Origin: a bacterium
GTDB taxonomy: Bacteria; Actinomycetota; Acidimicrobiia; Acidimicrobiales; CATQHL01
Assembly: GCA_028824415.1 (NCBI GenBank)
Contig: JAPPDX010000048.1
Span: forward strand, 1 to 64,000
Direction: 5' to 3'
DNA: 64,000 bases
A program made the position numbers and the translations under genes. Positions 34,360 to 41,785 of this stretch are shown here, one piece after another; position 1 is the first letter of the stretch; each line of letters begins with the position of its first letter. Below the pieces are notes generated by a model. That model worked only from the letters and a program-made list of their open reading frames with translations. It was not told where the DNA came from and did no database searches.

Positions 34360-34974
34360 CTACGCGGAGCGAGGTGTCCGCACCCCGTAGAGGGAGTCCA
34401 CGTAGGCGTCGGGGGCCGCCTCGAGGGCACGACGATCCACGGCTCGCAGGTCCGGAAGGTTGCCGTACCGACCCCGGTACTCGAGTCCGTACCCGACGAG
34501 GAAGGAGTCGTCCACCGTGAAGCCCACGTAGCGCGCCTCCAGCGGCAGGATGCGCCTGACCTGGCGATCTGCAAGCGTGCAGACTTCGACACTGAGCGGG
34601 GAACGGCGACGCAACTCGCCGCTGAGGAAACCCACGCTGAGCCCGCTGTCGACGATTCCCTCAACCAGCAGGACATGGCGGCCGCCGATGTCGATGTCCA
34701 GATCACGCGTGATCCGCACCCGCCCGGAATTCGGGGCGAAGCGGGAGATGGCCAGGAAGTCCACCTCGACGTCGATGCGCAGCGCCCGCGCCAGATCGGT
34801 CAGGAACGGCAGGCAACCCCGGAGCACACCCACGACCACGACGGCTTCGCCGCTGGCCAGGCGCGCCGCGTAGTCGCTGGAAATCGCCGCCCCGAGCGCC
34901 TGCACCCGCTCGGCGATCGTGCTGCGGTCGTAGACAGCCCCGACGGGGGGACGCACGGTCTGAGCCTGCGACAC
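34360..34974 (-). CDS. hpt: phosphoribosyltransferase, hypoxanthine/guanine type
   Basis: Purine salvage enzyme fold of 204 aa, transferring a base to PRPP. Visible elements are VVVVGVLRGCLPFLTDLARAL (pyrophosphate loop), DFLAISRFA, the PRPP-binding motif VLLVEGIVDSGLS and the C-terminal VDDSFLVGYGLEYRGRYGNLPDL typical of HPRT. In the PRPP motif the usual Glu-Asp pair reads Glu-Gly, which is unusual. The GTG at 34974 is the start, 2 bp after the FtsR-like stop, so the genes are coupled. hpt in this cluster is not part of the mycobacterial order and may be a lineage-specific insertion. Confidence 0.87.
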   Translation of the reverse strand: MSQAQTVRPPVGAVYDRSTIAERVQALGAAISSDYAARLASGEAVVVVGVLRGCLPFLTDLARALRIDVEVDFLAISRFAPNSGRVRITRDLDIDIGGRHVLLVEGIVDSGLSVGFLSGELRRRSPLSVEVCTLADRQVRRILPLEARYVGFTVDDSFLVGYGLEYRGRYGNLPDLRAVDRRALEAAPDAYVDSLYGVRTPRSA

Positions 34975-34976
34975 GC

Positions 34977-35699
34977 TCAGCCGAGATTCTGGAGCGTGCG
35001 CCGTACGAGCGCCTCGCGGAGCGAGGATGCCAGCGCCGCCTGCGTCGCGAGCATGTCGCGTGCCCGGCGCTGGGCGTCGGCTCCACCGCCCTGCAGCACC
35101 CGTTGCACCGCCGGGGTGGCGAGATCCAATTCCCTGTCCACCGACGCCTTGAAGACCCGCAGATGCCTCGGCTCCAGGCCCTGGTCGAACATCTGCCGGG
35201 CGATGCGCGCCACCTCCAGCGCCTGAGCGTCGTAGAAGTCGATGTCGGCCGCGGGACGCGGCACCAGGAGGCCGTAGCGCGTCAACTCTCGGGCCTGGGA
35301 GAGACTCAGCCCGCTGGCATTGGCCAACTGGGGCAGCGTCATGCCCCCTCCGGCGGAATCCGACGCCGGCGAGCGCGGCGCGAGCCGCCGGACCCGGTCG
35401 CTGACGTCCACGTCGGGCAGCCGCTCGGCCTCCGCATCGGCGCGGGCACTCCATTCCACGTCGGCCATGCGCTCCCGGATGACCCGCAGCGGGAGGAAGT
35501 TCTCTCGCTGTTGGGTGAGGATCCATCGCAGCTTGGCCACGTCGGTGCGCGAGTACTTCCGGTAGCCCTTGGACGTGCGGTGCGGCGTGATCAGACCTTG
35601 GCTCTCGAGGAACCGCAGCTTGGAGACCGACACGTCGGGAAAGTCGATGCGCAGCCCGTTGACGACGTCGCTGATACCCGCCAGCGGTTCGTCAGCCAC
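34977..35699 (-). CDS. ftsR: MerR family regulator, FtsR-like (Rv1828 type)
   Basis: A 240-aa regulator. The MerR HTH is ISDVVNGLRIDFPDVSVSKLRFLESQGLI with RTSKGYRKYSRTDVAKLRWILTQQRENFLPLRVIRE, almost the signature of FtsR, the activator of ftsZ transcription in corynebacteria. A second helical domain (about 118-235; TLPQLANASGLSLSQARELTRYGLL) follows, as in that family. It overlaps the gcvH end by 8 bp. The assignment is by sequence resemblance and synteny; the regulon here is not shown. Confidence 0.85.
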   Translation of the reverse strand: MADEPLAGISDVVNGLRIDFPDVSVSKLRFLESQGLITPHRTSKGYRKYSRTDVAKLRWILTQQRENFLPLRVIRERMADVEWSARADAEAERLPDVDVSDRVRRLAPRSPASDSAGGGMTLPQLANASGLSLSQARELTRYGLLVPRPAADIDFYDAQALEVARIARQMFDQGLEPRHLRVFKASVDRELDLATPAVQRVLQGGGADAQRRARDMLATQAALASSLREALVRRTLQNLG

Positions 35700-36084
35700 C
35701 GACGAACCTCACGTAGGCCGCGCCGTCCATCAAGCCGTCGAGCTGGCCGCCGTCCTCCGGCGCCAGGAGACACAACCAGCCGTCACCGTACGGGTCGGCG
35801 TTGAGAACCTCCGGCGTCTCGGCCAGGAGCCCGTTGACGGCCACGACCCGTCCCGCCAGAGGCGCGTAGAGTTCGCTGGTCGCCTTGCGGGCCTCGATCT
35901 CCGCCATCAGGTCACCGGTACCCAGCCGGCTCCCCGGAGACGGGAGCTCGACGAACTCCACCTCGCCCAGCAGGTCCTGGCCGAAGTCGGTCAGCCCGAC
36001 ACGCACAAGCCGTTCCCGGCCCTCGCCCTCCTGAGCCACCCAACCGTGATCCTCGGAGTACCGGAGCGGTTCGGGAACGTTCAC
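35692..36084 (-). CDS. gcvH: glycine cleavage system H protein
   Basis: Lipoyl carrier of the glycine cleavage complex, 130 aa. The N-terminus YSEDHGWV is diagnostic, as is the lipoylation site EARKATSELYAPLAG (modified Lys). VGLTDFGQDLLGEVEFVELP precedes it. The GTG start at 36084 has no good Shine-Dalgarno sequence, but it overlaps the TGA of a 15-codon upstream frame (36081-36128), suggesting coupled translation. No gcvP or gcvT is in the window. In many actinobacteria gcvH stands in this regulator cluster instead. Confidence 0.94.
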   Translation of the reverse strand: MNVPEPLRYSEDHGWVAQEGEGRERLVRVGLTDFGQDLLGEVEFVELPSPGSRLGTGDLMAEIEARKATSELYAPLAGRVVAVNGLLAETPEVLNADPYGDGWLCLLAPEDGGQLDGLMDGAAYVRFVGG

Positions 36085-36128
36085 CGGAGCCCGGAGGAGT
36101 CGACGTGTCGCCGCGTCCGCTGCACCAT
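36081..36128 (-). CDS. possible 15-aa leader peptide coupled to gcvH
   Basis: The frame ATG GTG CAG CGG ... CGG TGA encodes MVQRTRRHVDSSGLR. It starts 7 nt after a TAGCGT box and its stop TGA overlaps the gcvH GTG (GGTGA). It would allow reinitiation at gcvH, which lacks a Shine-Dalgarno. No regulatory codon run is seen, so it may simply be a ribosome-loading device. Confidence 0.35.
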   Translation of the reverse strand: MVQRTRRHVDSSGLR

Positions 36129-36135
36129 CGTTTTC

Positions 36136-36141
36136 ACGCTA
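36136..36141 (-). promoter_or_regulatory. -10 box of the gcvH unit
   Basis: TAGCGT on the minus strand, 7 nt before the leader ATG at 36128. Confidence 0.4.
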
Positions 36142-36189
36142 GCCCACCGGCCAGGCGGCCCCCGCCATCGCAGGCCCTGATCACGGCCC

Positions 36190-36801
36190 TTAGGAGTCCT
36201 CGGTCGGCGGCGCGGCCGCGGCGGGTCCCGGCGAGGCGTTGAGGGCGGCGCGGCCCGCCAGCACATAGAGATACGCCCCGTACCAGGCGATTGCCAGCGA
36301 CGGGATCCCCCACACCCAGCCGGCAATCGTCCAGCCGTTGGCTCCGGGAATGTCCGCCTGGCCCAGTAGGAACATCGGGAACGCGAACATGAGGCCGAAA
36401 CTGCCGGCCTTGCCCCAGGCGTTCACCCCCAACCAACCCACGCGCCGTGAGGCGAGGGCCAGCGTGCCGGCCGAGAGCCCGAACTCCCGGACGAGCGCGG
36501 TGATCCCGAACCACAGGGCCACATCGCCGCTCACGAGCATCGAGATCACCGCGGCGAAGAACATGCACCGGTCGGTGACGGGATCCAGGATGGCCCCCAG
36601 TTCGGTCGCCTGATCCAGCCGGCGCGCCAGGTAGCCGTCGACGAAGTCGGTGGCCCCCAACGCCCCCAGCAGGACTCCGGCCGCCAGGCGGCTGTCGAAC
36701 CCGAACAGCAGCCAGCAGAAGAGCGGGATGCAGCCCAATCGCAGGACCGTGACCAGATTGGGGATCGTCCAGAGCTGGCGGCGGAGGCTCTCTGCGGCCA
36801 C
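36190..36801 (-). CDS. pgsA: CDP-alcohol phosphatidyltransferase (PgsA-like)
   Basis: An integral membrane enzyme of 203 aa that joins CDP-diacylglycerol to an alcohol, most likely glycerol-3-phosphate (phosphatidylglycerol pathway). The catalytic motif is DGYLAR, then GAILDPVTDR, giving the DGxxAR-x8-GxxxDxxxD pattern with all acidic residues present. About five or six membrane helices are visible. The GTG at 36801 is 6 nt after a TACTCT box. The specific acceptor alcohol cannot be proven from sequence. Divergent from the HIT gene. Confidence 0.88.
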   Translation of the reverse strand: MAAESLRRQLWTIPNLVTVLRLGCIPLFCWLLFGFDSRLAAGVLLGALGATDFVDGYLARRLDQATELGAILDPVTDRCMFFAAVISMLVSGDVALWFGITALVREFGLSAGTLALASRRVGWLGVNAWGKAGSFGLMFAFPMFLLGQADIPGANGWTIAGWVWGIPSLAIAWYGAYLYVLAGRAALNASPGPAAAAPPTEDS

Positions 36802-36807
36802 GGCAGG

Positions 36808-36813
36808 AGAGTA
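36808..36813 (-). promoter_or_regulatory. -10 box, leaderless promoter of pgsA
   Basis: TACTCT on the minus strand, 6 nt before the GTG at 36801. Confidence 0.4.
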
Positions 36814-36859
36814 CCGTGCAGTGCCGGGCGCACGACTCCGAGCACAGTGGGAGGACCCG

Positions 36860-37264
36860 ATGGCGACGCTCTTCACGCGGATCCTGAACGGCGAACTGCC
36901 GGGGCACTTCGTCTGGCGCGACGAGCGCTGCGGCGTGTTCCTGTCGATCAACCCGCTCAGCGCTGGGCACTCGCTGGTGGTACCCGTCGCCGAGGTGGAC
37001 CACTGGCTGGATCTCGACGTCGAGACCAACATGCATCTGACCGCCGTGGCGCACCGGGTCGGGTGGGCCATCATGGAGACGCAACGACCCCAGCGCGTCG
37101 CCACGGTGATGGCGGGCTTCGAGGTGCCGCACGTGCACCTGCACGTCTTCGGCGTCAACTCCATGGCGGACCTGGACTTCGCCAACGCCGCCGGCGGCGT
37201 GGACCAGGCCGAGCTGGCCGCCAACGCGGTGCTGCTGCGAGACGCTCTGGGCTACTCGGGCTGA
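36860..37264 (+). CDS. HIT family nucleotide-binding protein
   Basis: A histidine-triad nucleotide hydrolase/transferase fold, 134 aa. The triad motif HVHLHVFG (HxHxHxx) is intact, and the early FLSINPLSAGHSLVVPVAEVDHWLDL block is typical of Hint/HIT proteins. The ATG at 36860 has GGGAGGA 6 nt upstream. The frame is open upstream into the pgsA coding region on the other strand, but that extension is not a gene. It is a single-gene unit convergent with the DUF2079 gene, only 9 bp apart. Confidence 0.93.
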   Translation: MATLFTRILNGELPGHFVWRDERCGVFLSINPLSAGHSLVVPVAEVDHWLDLDVETNMHLTAVAHRVGWAIMETQRPQRVATVMAGFEVPHVHLHVFGVNSMADLDFANAAGGVDQAELAANAVLLRDALGYSG

Positions 37265-37273
37265 CGGTCGGGA

Positions 37274-38935
37274 CTAGGGCGGCACGACCGCCGCTGCCGC
37301 CCCGGATCCCCCATAGCGGTAGACCCGCACCTGCTCGGCGGCGAAGACCCGCTCCCAGCCCCGCTGCCGGAGCGTCGTGTCGAAACGCTCGACCTCCAGC
37401 GCGTTCGATCCCCATTGCTCCGCCGAGGCGAGATCCAGGGCGATCCAGCCCACGCCCTCGACCGCGACCTGGGCGTCGGCACGCGCCGAGGATCCTGCGG
37501 TATCCAATTCGAACAGCACGTTGCGCTCCGCCAACAGCGGCAGCAGGTGCGGCGAGGCGCGCACCGCAGCGGCGTCGGGGATCTGCTCCACCGCCTCCAG
37601 CCGGTCCCGGTCGGTGGCGTCGCGGGTCCACTGCCATGGCGTGTGGAATGGCGAGCTGGCGGCGTCCCGTATGAAGAAGATGGCGGCCGCCAGCAGCAAC
37701 GTGACGACCAGCCGGCGGTTGACCCGCACGCGCCGCACGAGCATCGCCCCGGCACGCCGCAGTGCGAAGGTGGTGGCCACCAGCACGAACGCCGCCACCG
37801 GCACGGTCTCGGCCAGCAGGGCCTGCGGCGCGTCGGACGCCAGCTGCACGACGAAGAACGGCACGGCGGGCATGAGGTAGCGCAACTCGACGAGCGGCAG
37901 GAACAGTACCGGGGCGAGCAGGGTCACCCCCAGCAGGAAGTTCTCCTGGGTCACGAGGTTGCCGAGAAACACGTGCGGCTGCCGCAGGACACCCCAGATG
38001 ACATCGGCTGTGCTGGTATCGCCGTACTCGGCATAGCGCTCGAGGTGCGGGAATTCGCCACCGGCGAGCATCGGCTGGATGGTCTCGGTCGCCAGCAGTG
38101 CCCACAGGAGTCCCACGAACGACCAGATGAGGGCCGTCCGGGAATGACGGCCCGAGATCGCCATCAGCGACCGGCCGACTCGAGCCGGAGCCGCCCACAG
38201 CGAGAGCTCGCGTTCGGGCGCCAGACCGTCTGCGGGTCGCCGCCGGAGTTCCACCGCCAGCACCACGCCGAGAACCATCACCATCCAGCCGAGTTCCGAG
38301 CGGCACGCCAGAACAACCGCCACCAGCGCGCCGAACGGCACCCAGCGGGCGCCGAGCCCGTAGTACACGGCTCCCAGCAGGGCCGGCACCGCCAGCGTCT
38401 CGGGATGGAACCCGGAGAGGTTGGCGTTGTGCAGGGCGGCGTAGGCGGCGTAGGCGAACGCCACGGCGGCCGCCGGCGCCACCCTCAGATCGGCGCGCCG
38501 CCGGGCGATCCGCCACAGCGGCACGATCCCCAGCGCCAGGGCGGAGGACTGGACCGCCAGAACGGTGGTCGTGATCGGGAGCCAGCGCACCAGCAACGAC
38601 AGCGGGTAGATGATGAACGCCCCGTTGCGGGCCAGGTAGTCCCCGCCCACCAGCGTCGAGTGTGGACGGAATCCCTGGCTCACCTGCCAGATGCTCTGGT
38701 TGAACAGCGCCAGCTCGGTTCCCGCCTGCAGTGAGTTGGCGCGGGCCAGGGCAAGGCCGACCAGCACGCCGCCTCCGGCGAGGGCCATGATCCACGGCAG
38801 GGCCCTGTCCACGGCTGCGGTGTCCAGCCGGGCCTGCCACCGCAGGGTGGCCCGCTCGAGGCGCGACCGCCAGTCCTGCTGCGCGGGATGCGCCGGAGCG
38901 ATACCCAGGGCCGCGGAGAGTCGGGCGCGCGCCAC
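37274..38935 (-). CDS. DUF2079 family polytopic membrane protein
   Basis: A 553-aa membrane protein with roughly ten to twelve hydrophobic helices. DUF2079 landmarks are ELALFNQSIWQVSQGFRPHSTL near the first large loop and ANLSGFHPETLAVPALLGAVYYGL in the middle. The C-terminal 100 residues (about 455-553) form a soluble domain (SPHLLPLLAERNVLFELD). Related proteins are glycosyltransferase-C-like, and a sugar or lipid-sugar transfer role is possible but unproven. The GTG at 38935 starts 8 bp after the SRAP stop, so it is probably co-transcribed. Confidence 0.82.
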   Translation of the reverse strand: MARARLSAALGIAPAHPAQQDWRSRLERATLRWQARLDTAAVDRALPWIMALAGGGVLVGLALARANSLQAGTELALFNQSIWQVSQGFRPHSTLVGGDYLARNGAFIIYPLSLLVRWLPITTTVLAVQSSALALGIVPLWRIARRRADLRVAPAAAVAFAYAAYAALHNANLSGFHPETLAVPALLGAVYYGLGARWVPFGALVAVVLACRSELGWMVMVLGVVLAVELRRRPADGLAPERELSLWAAPARVGRSLMAISGRHSRTALIWSFVGLLWALLATETIQPMLAGGEFPHLERYAEYGDTSTADVIWGVLRQPHVFLGNLVTQENFLLGVTLLAPVLFLPLVELRYLMPAVPFFVVQLASDAPQALLAETVPVAAFVLVATTFALRRAGAMLVRRVRVNRRLVVTLLLAAAIFFIRDAASSPFHTPWQWTRDATDRDRLEAVEQIPDAAAVRASPHLLPLLAERNVLFELDTAGSSARADAQVAVEGVGWIALDLASAEQWGSNALEVERFDTTLRQRGWERVFAAEQVRVYRYGGSGAAAAVVPP

Positions 38936-38943
38936 CGGTGACC

Positions 38944-39624
38944 TCAGGGAGCGAGAGGTTCGATGAGGTGCGGGCTCTTTCGGCGCGGGTTGTTGACCTC
39001 CCGGCTGACCGGATGGAAGGTGAACAACTTCGACGGAGCCGGTACCAGCAGGTCCCCGAGCGCCGTCGCGTCGTCGCAGTCGGGGTCGAGCCATTGCTGC
39101 CAGGCGCTCGGGGGCAGCACGATCGGCATCCGGTCGTGCATCTCGGCGATCCTGTCGTTGGCCGGGCCGGTGATGATCGTCGTCGAGCGCACGGGGTCGC
39201 CCTCGGGGCTCTTCCAGCGTTCCCAGAGCCCTGCGAACGCCAGCGGCTCCCCGTCGACGCGGTGGATGTACATCGGTTGCTTGTGCCGCTCGCCGGGGAT
39301 CGGCACCCACTCGTAGAAGCCGTCGGCGGGGACGATGCAGCGGCGAGCCCGGAAGGGGCGCCGGTAGGCCTTGGACTCCGCCACGGTCTCGGAGCGGGCA
39401 TTGATCATGCGGTTGCCGATCTTGTGGTCCTTGGCCCACGGCGGGATCAAACCCCAGCGCAGGGTGGCGAGGGTCCGGAGCCCTTCATTCACGAGAACGG
39501 CGTACACGTCGTTCGTCGGCGCCACGTTGTAGCTGGGCTCCAGGAGCGCGGCGCCGCCGAGTTCCGCCCCGAAATAAGCAGCTACATCCTCAGCTGAACT
39601 CGCCGAGACGAAGCGCCCACACAC
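38944..39624 (-). CDS. SRAP domain protein (HMCES/YedK family)
   Basis: Forms a protective covalent link with abasic sites in single-stranded DNA. The 226-aa protein starts MCGRF, so after Met removal Cys2 is the N-terminal nucleophile. SYNVAPTNDV carries the conserved Asn, ADGFYEW the Glu, and EMHDRMPIVL the His. The start is GTG 6 nt after a TAGCGT box, indicating a leaderless mRNA. No LexA-type operator is visible upstream, so SOS control is not supported by the sequence. Confidence 0.95.
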   Translation of the reverse strand: MCGRFVSASSAEDVAAYFGAELGGAALLEPSYNVAPTNDVYAVLVNEGLRTLATLRWGLIPPWAKDHKIGNRMINARSETVAESKAYRRPFRARRCIVPADGFYEWVPIPGERHKQPMYIHRVDGEPLAFAGLWERWKSPEGDPVRSTTIITGPANDRIAEMHDRMPIVLPPSAWQQWLDPDCDDATALGDLLVPAPSKLFTFHPVSREVNNPRRKSPHLIEPLAP

Positions 39625-39630
39625 GCCGCA

Positions 39631-39636
39631 ACGCTA
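39631..39636 (-). promoter_or_regulatory. -10 box, leaderless promoter of the SRAP gene
   Basis: TAGCGT on the minus strand, 6 nt before the GTG at 39624. Transcription from here also covers the DUF2079 gene. Confidence 0.45.
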
Positions 39637-39716
39637 CCTGCCAGCCGGGGGTGACAAGAGACGCGGCGCCGCGCCGGCAGGTGTTCCGGGCCGCCCGGCG
39701 CCGCTGGGAAAAATGC

Positions 39717-39744
39717 TCGTGCCCCGGGTCGGACCGGGGCACGA
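39717..39744 (-). terminator. rho-independent terminator of the DyP peroxidase gene
   Basis: An 11-bp perfect stem, TCGTGCCCCGG / CCGGGGCACGA, with a 6-nt loop, followed on the minus strand by GCATTTTT. This is the clearest intrinsic terminator in the window, 30 bp after the peroxidase stop. Confidence 0.85.
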
Positions 39745-39773
39745 ACTGGTTACCGAGGTTGCTGCGTCGACGC

Positions 39774-40700
39774 TTACGCCAGCATGGCGTCGAGCGCCTC
39801 GGTCGACGGGGCGAAGTAGAACGACCCCGACGCCGGGTTGGAGAAGTCCGTCAAGCGGTCGCGCACACCGGCGCCGTCGAGGCCGTACATGGCCCGCAGG
39901 CGCTCACGGAAGGGGGCCTGCTCGCGGCAGAAGGCCATGAAGTACAGGCCCACGACGGAGACGGCGCCGTGGAAGGCGTACGGGGTGGAGCGGCGGGCGA
40001 TCTCGTTGCGCTTCGGCTTGGTGGCATCCGCGGTGGCTCCCTCGCGGAGTTCCACGTGGCTGAGGTGCGAGAAGTCCTCCTGCGGGTCGAGCCGCTCGCT
40101 GTCGGGCTTGGTGCGTCCGAAGACCTTCTCCTGCTCCTCGACGCTCATCTGGTTCCAGCCGTCGAGGTCGTGAACCCAGCGCTGGGCAAGGATGAAGCTG
40201 CCACCGGCGCCCGGGGACCCGTCGGGCACGAGGGCCGCCTCGGGCTCGTTCTCGGGCTCGGGGTTGCCGGTGCCGTCGATGAACCCGGTCATGTCCAGCG
40301 AGTCGCCCAGGATGAAGGTGTTCGTGTCGCGCGGCACGACCATGTGGCCGGCCAGGGCGGTGCGGGCGTCGTACTGCGTCTGCCAGACCTTGTCCTTGTC
40401 GGGGCTGTTCAGCCAGAACAGCAACTCCTCCTGGGTGCCCTTGGCTTCGCGCCCGCTGCCGTCTTCGGACTCGATGGTGACGAAGTCCTGGAAGTCGTCG
40501 GGGACGTCATCGGTCAGTTCGGCCAGCAAGCCGGGCCCGAGGCCCACGACGAGGTTGACGCCGGCAGCATCGGCTGCGGCGCGGGTATCGGAGATCACGC
40601 TCTTGATGTGATCCAGATCCGCGCCGTCGACCCGACTCAGGTGGACGTACCACTGGTGTTGTCCCATTTCGGCGAAAATTGCGGGTTGCGGCGTGGGCAT
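39774..40700 (-). CDS. Dyp-type (dye-decolourising) peroxidase
   Basis: A haem peroxidase of 308 aa with broad substrate range. The family signature GFIDGTGNP holds the catalytic Asp. The proximal His is in the DFSHLSHVELREG region, and the distal Arg candidate is in EIARRSTPYAFHG. No Tat signal is visible, so it is cytosolic or encapsulated, though no encapsulin gene or clear cargo tail was seen. ATG with GGAGG 5 nt upstream. It is a single-gene unit closed by a strong terminator. Confidence 0.94.
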   Translation of the reverse strand: MPTPQPAIFAEMGQHQWYVHLSRVDGADLDHIKSVISDTRAAADAAGVNLVVGLGPGLLAELTDDVPDDFQDFVTIESEDGSGREAKGTQEELLFWLNSPDKDKVWQTQYDARTALAGHMVVPRDTNTFILGDSLDMTGFIDGTGNPEPENEPEAALVPDGSPGAGGSFILAQRWVHDLDGWNQMSVEEQEKVFGRTKPDSERLDPQEDFSHLSHVELREGATADATKPKRNEIARRSTPYAFHGAVSVVGLYFMAFCREQAPFRERLRAMYGLDGAGVRDRLTDFSNPASGSFYFAPSTEALDAMLA

Positions 40701-40750
40701 GTCCGACCTCCGTGGCTAGGTGAAACCCTCCGAATTCCGGAGGATCCTAG

Positions 40751-40825
40751 TCGGGCTGCCGGGATTTGAACCCGGGACCTTTGGTCCCCCAGACCAACGC
40801 GCTAACCAAGCTGCGCCACAGCCCG
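40751..40825 (-). tRNA. tRNA-Pro (anticodon GGG)
   Basis: A complete 75-nt cloverleaf on the minus strand: acceptor CGGGCTG/CAGCCCG, D-stem GCGC/GCGC, anticodon stem TTGGT/ACCAA with loop CTGGGGG (anticodon GGG), T-arm CCGGG-TTCAAAT-CCCGG, discriminator A. CCA is not encoded. Confidence 0.97.
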
Positions 40826-40859
40826 TTCCGAAGGCCTCACTGTACCGGGCGCGGCACCC

Positions 40860-41204
40860 TCAGAACGCCCCCTCCAGCACCTCCAGGCGGCCCTTCAGCA
40901 CACAGGCCACGTCGAAGCGCAGTTCCGCCACCGGCTCGCGGTGCTGGCGCAGCCACTGGGTGGCCAGGGCCCGGATGCGCTTCTGCTTGCGGCGATCCAC
41001 GGCTTCCGCCGGGTGCCCGTATGCCTCGCTGGAGCGCGTCTTCACCTCGCAGAAAACCACGGTGCCGCCTCGCCCGAGAACCAGGTCGAGTTCGCCGCCG
41101 GCGCCGCGCCAATTGCGGTCCAGCACCTCCCAGCCGCGTTCGAGGTACCAGGTGGCGGCCTTGTTCTCCCCCCAGCGACCGAGTTGTTGCCGACCGGCGG
41201 TCAT
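40860..41204 (-). CDS. yraN: YraN family (UPF0102) endonuclease-like protein
   Basis: A small protein of 114 aa with a Holliday-junction-resolvase-like PD-(D/E)XK fold. The N-terminus is LGRWGENKAATWYLERGWEVLDRNWR. The catalytic-type core GELDLVLGRGGTVVFCEVKTR provides Asp, Glu and Lys. YGHPAEAVDRRKQKRI follows, as in the family. The ATG at 41204 is 20 bp after the rplS stop. yraN beside rplS is a widespread gene order, and it is the last gene of the long htrA-to-yraN run. Its biological role is not well established. Confidence 0.92.
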   Translation of the reverse strand: MTAGRQQLGRWGENKAATWYLERGWEVLDRNWRGAGGELDLVLGRGGTVVFCEVKTRSSEAYGHPAEAVDRRKQKRIRALATQWLRQHREPVAELRFDVACVLKGRLEVLEGAF

Positions 41205-41224
41205 GGACCGCGCCGCGGCCGGGC

Positions 41225-41572
41225 TCAGACGGCGCGCCGCTCGGGCACCTTCGCCGCTTTGCCGATCCGGTCGCGCAGGTAGTACAGCTTGGCCCGCCGC
41301 ACGCGGCCGCGGGTCAGCACCTCCAGCTCCTTGATGCTGGGGGTGTGGGTGGGGAACGTGCGCTCGACGCCCACACCGAAGCTGACCTTGCGGACGGTGA
41401 AGGACTCGCGCACGCCCGATCCCCGCCGGGCGATCACCACTCCCTGGAAGACCTGGATGCGCTCGCGGCTGCCCTCGGTGACCCGCACGTGCACCTTGAC
41501 GGTGTCCCCCGGCCGGAAGTCCGGGATGTCGGTTCGCAGGCTCTGCATGTCGACCAGATCGGTGGGCTGCAT
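41225..41572 (-). CDS. rplS: 50S ribosomal protein L19
   Basis: A large-subunit protein at the 30S/50S interface, 115 aa. Diagnostic segments are [55 protein letters not shown] and [11 protein letters not shown]. The ATG at 41572 ([10 protein letters not shown]) is chosen. It belongs to the classic rpsP-rimM-trmD-rplS operon, but a 213-bp gap containing the palindromic repeat separates it from trmD, so it may have its own promoter. Confidence 0.97.
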   Translation of the reverse strand: MQPTDLVDMQSLRTDIPDFRPGDTVKVHVRVTEGSRERIQVFQGVVIARRGSGVRESFTVRKVSFGVGVERTFPTHTPSIKELEVLTRGRVRRAKLYYLRDRIGKAAKVPERRAV

Positions 41573-41678
41573 GGCCGGTCTCCAATCACGAGCGTCTGGG
41601 GCGGGCGGGGAAGCGGAGTGGCAGCGGAATAGTGCAGGATACGGCCCAAGTCGCCGCACGCCACCGGGTGGCGGGCCC

Positions 41679-41755
41679 GGGTGGGGGCCGCCGGTGCCGA
41701 GTCCGGCTCTCGCCTTCGTAATCGATCCGGACTTCGACCCCGGCGTCCCCCACCC
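41679..41755. repeat. 77-bp palindromic dispersed repeat, copy 2 (inverted)
   Basis: The reverse complement of the element at 33709-33785 with about two differences. It lies directly downstream of the trmD stop and upstream of rplS. Both copies follow the stop codon of a minus-strand gene. Confidence 0.75.
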
Positions 41756-41785
41756 TCGGGGGATCGCAGGGCCGCGGCCGGCCGA

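Noticed and set aside
37274..39439. DUF2079 gene starting at 39439
   Set aside because: The upstream part is antisense-like filler overlapping the SRAP gene in another frame. The GTG at 38935 follows the SRAP stop and gives a normal family length.
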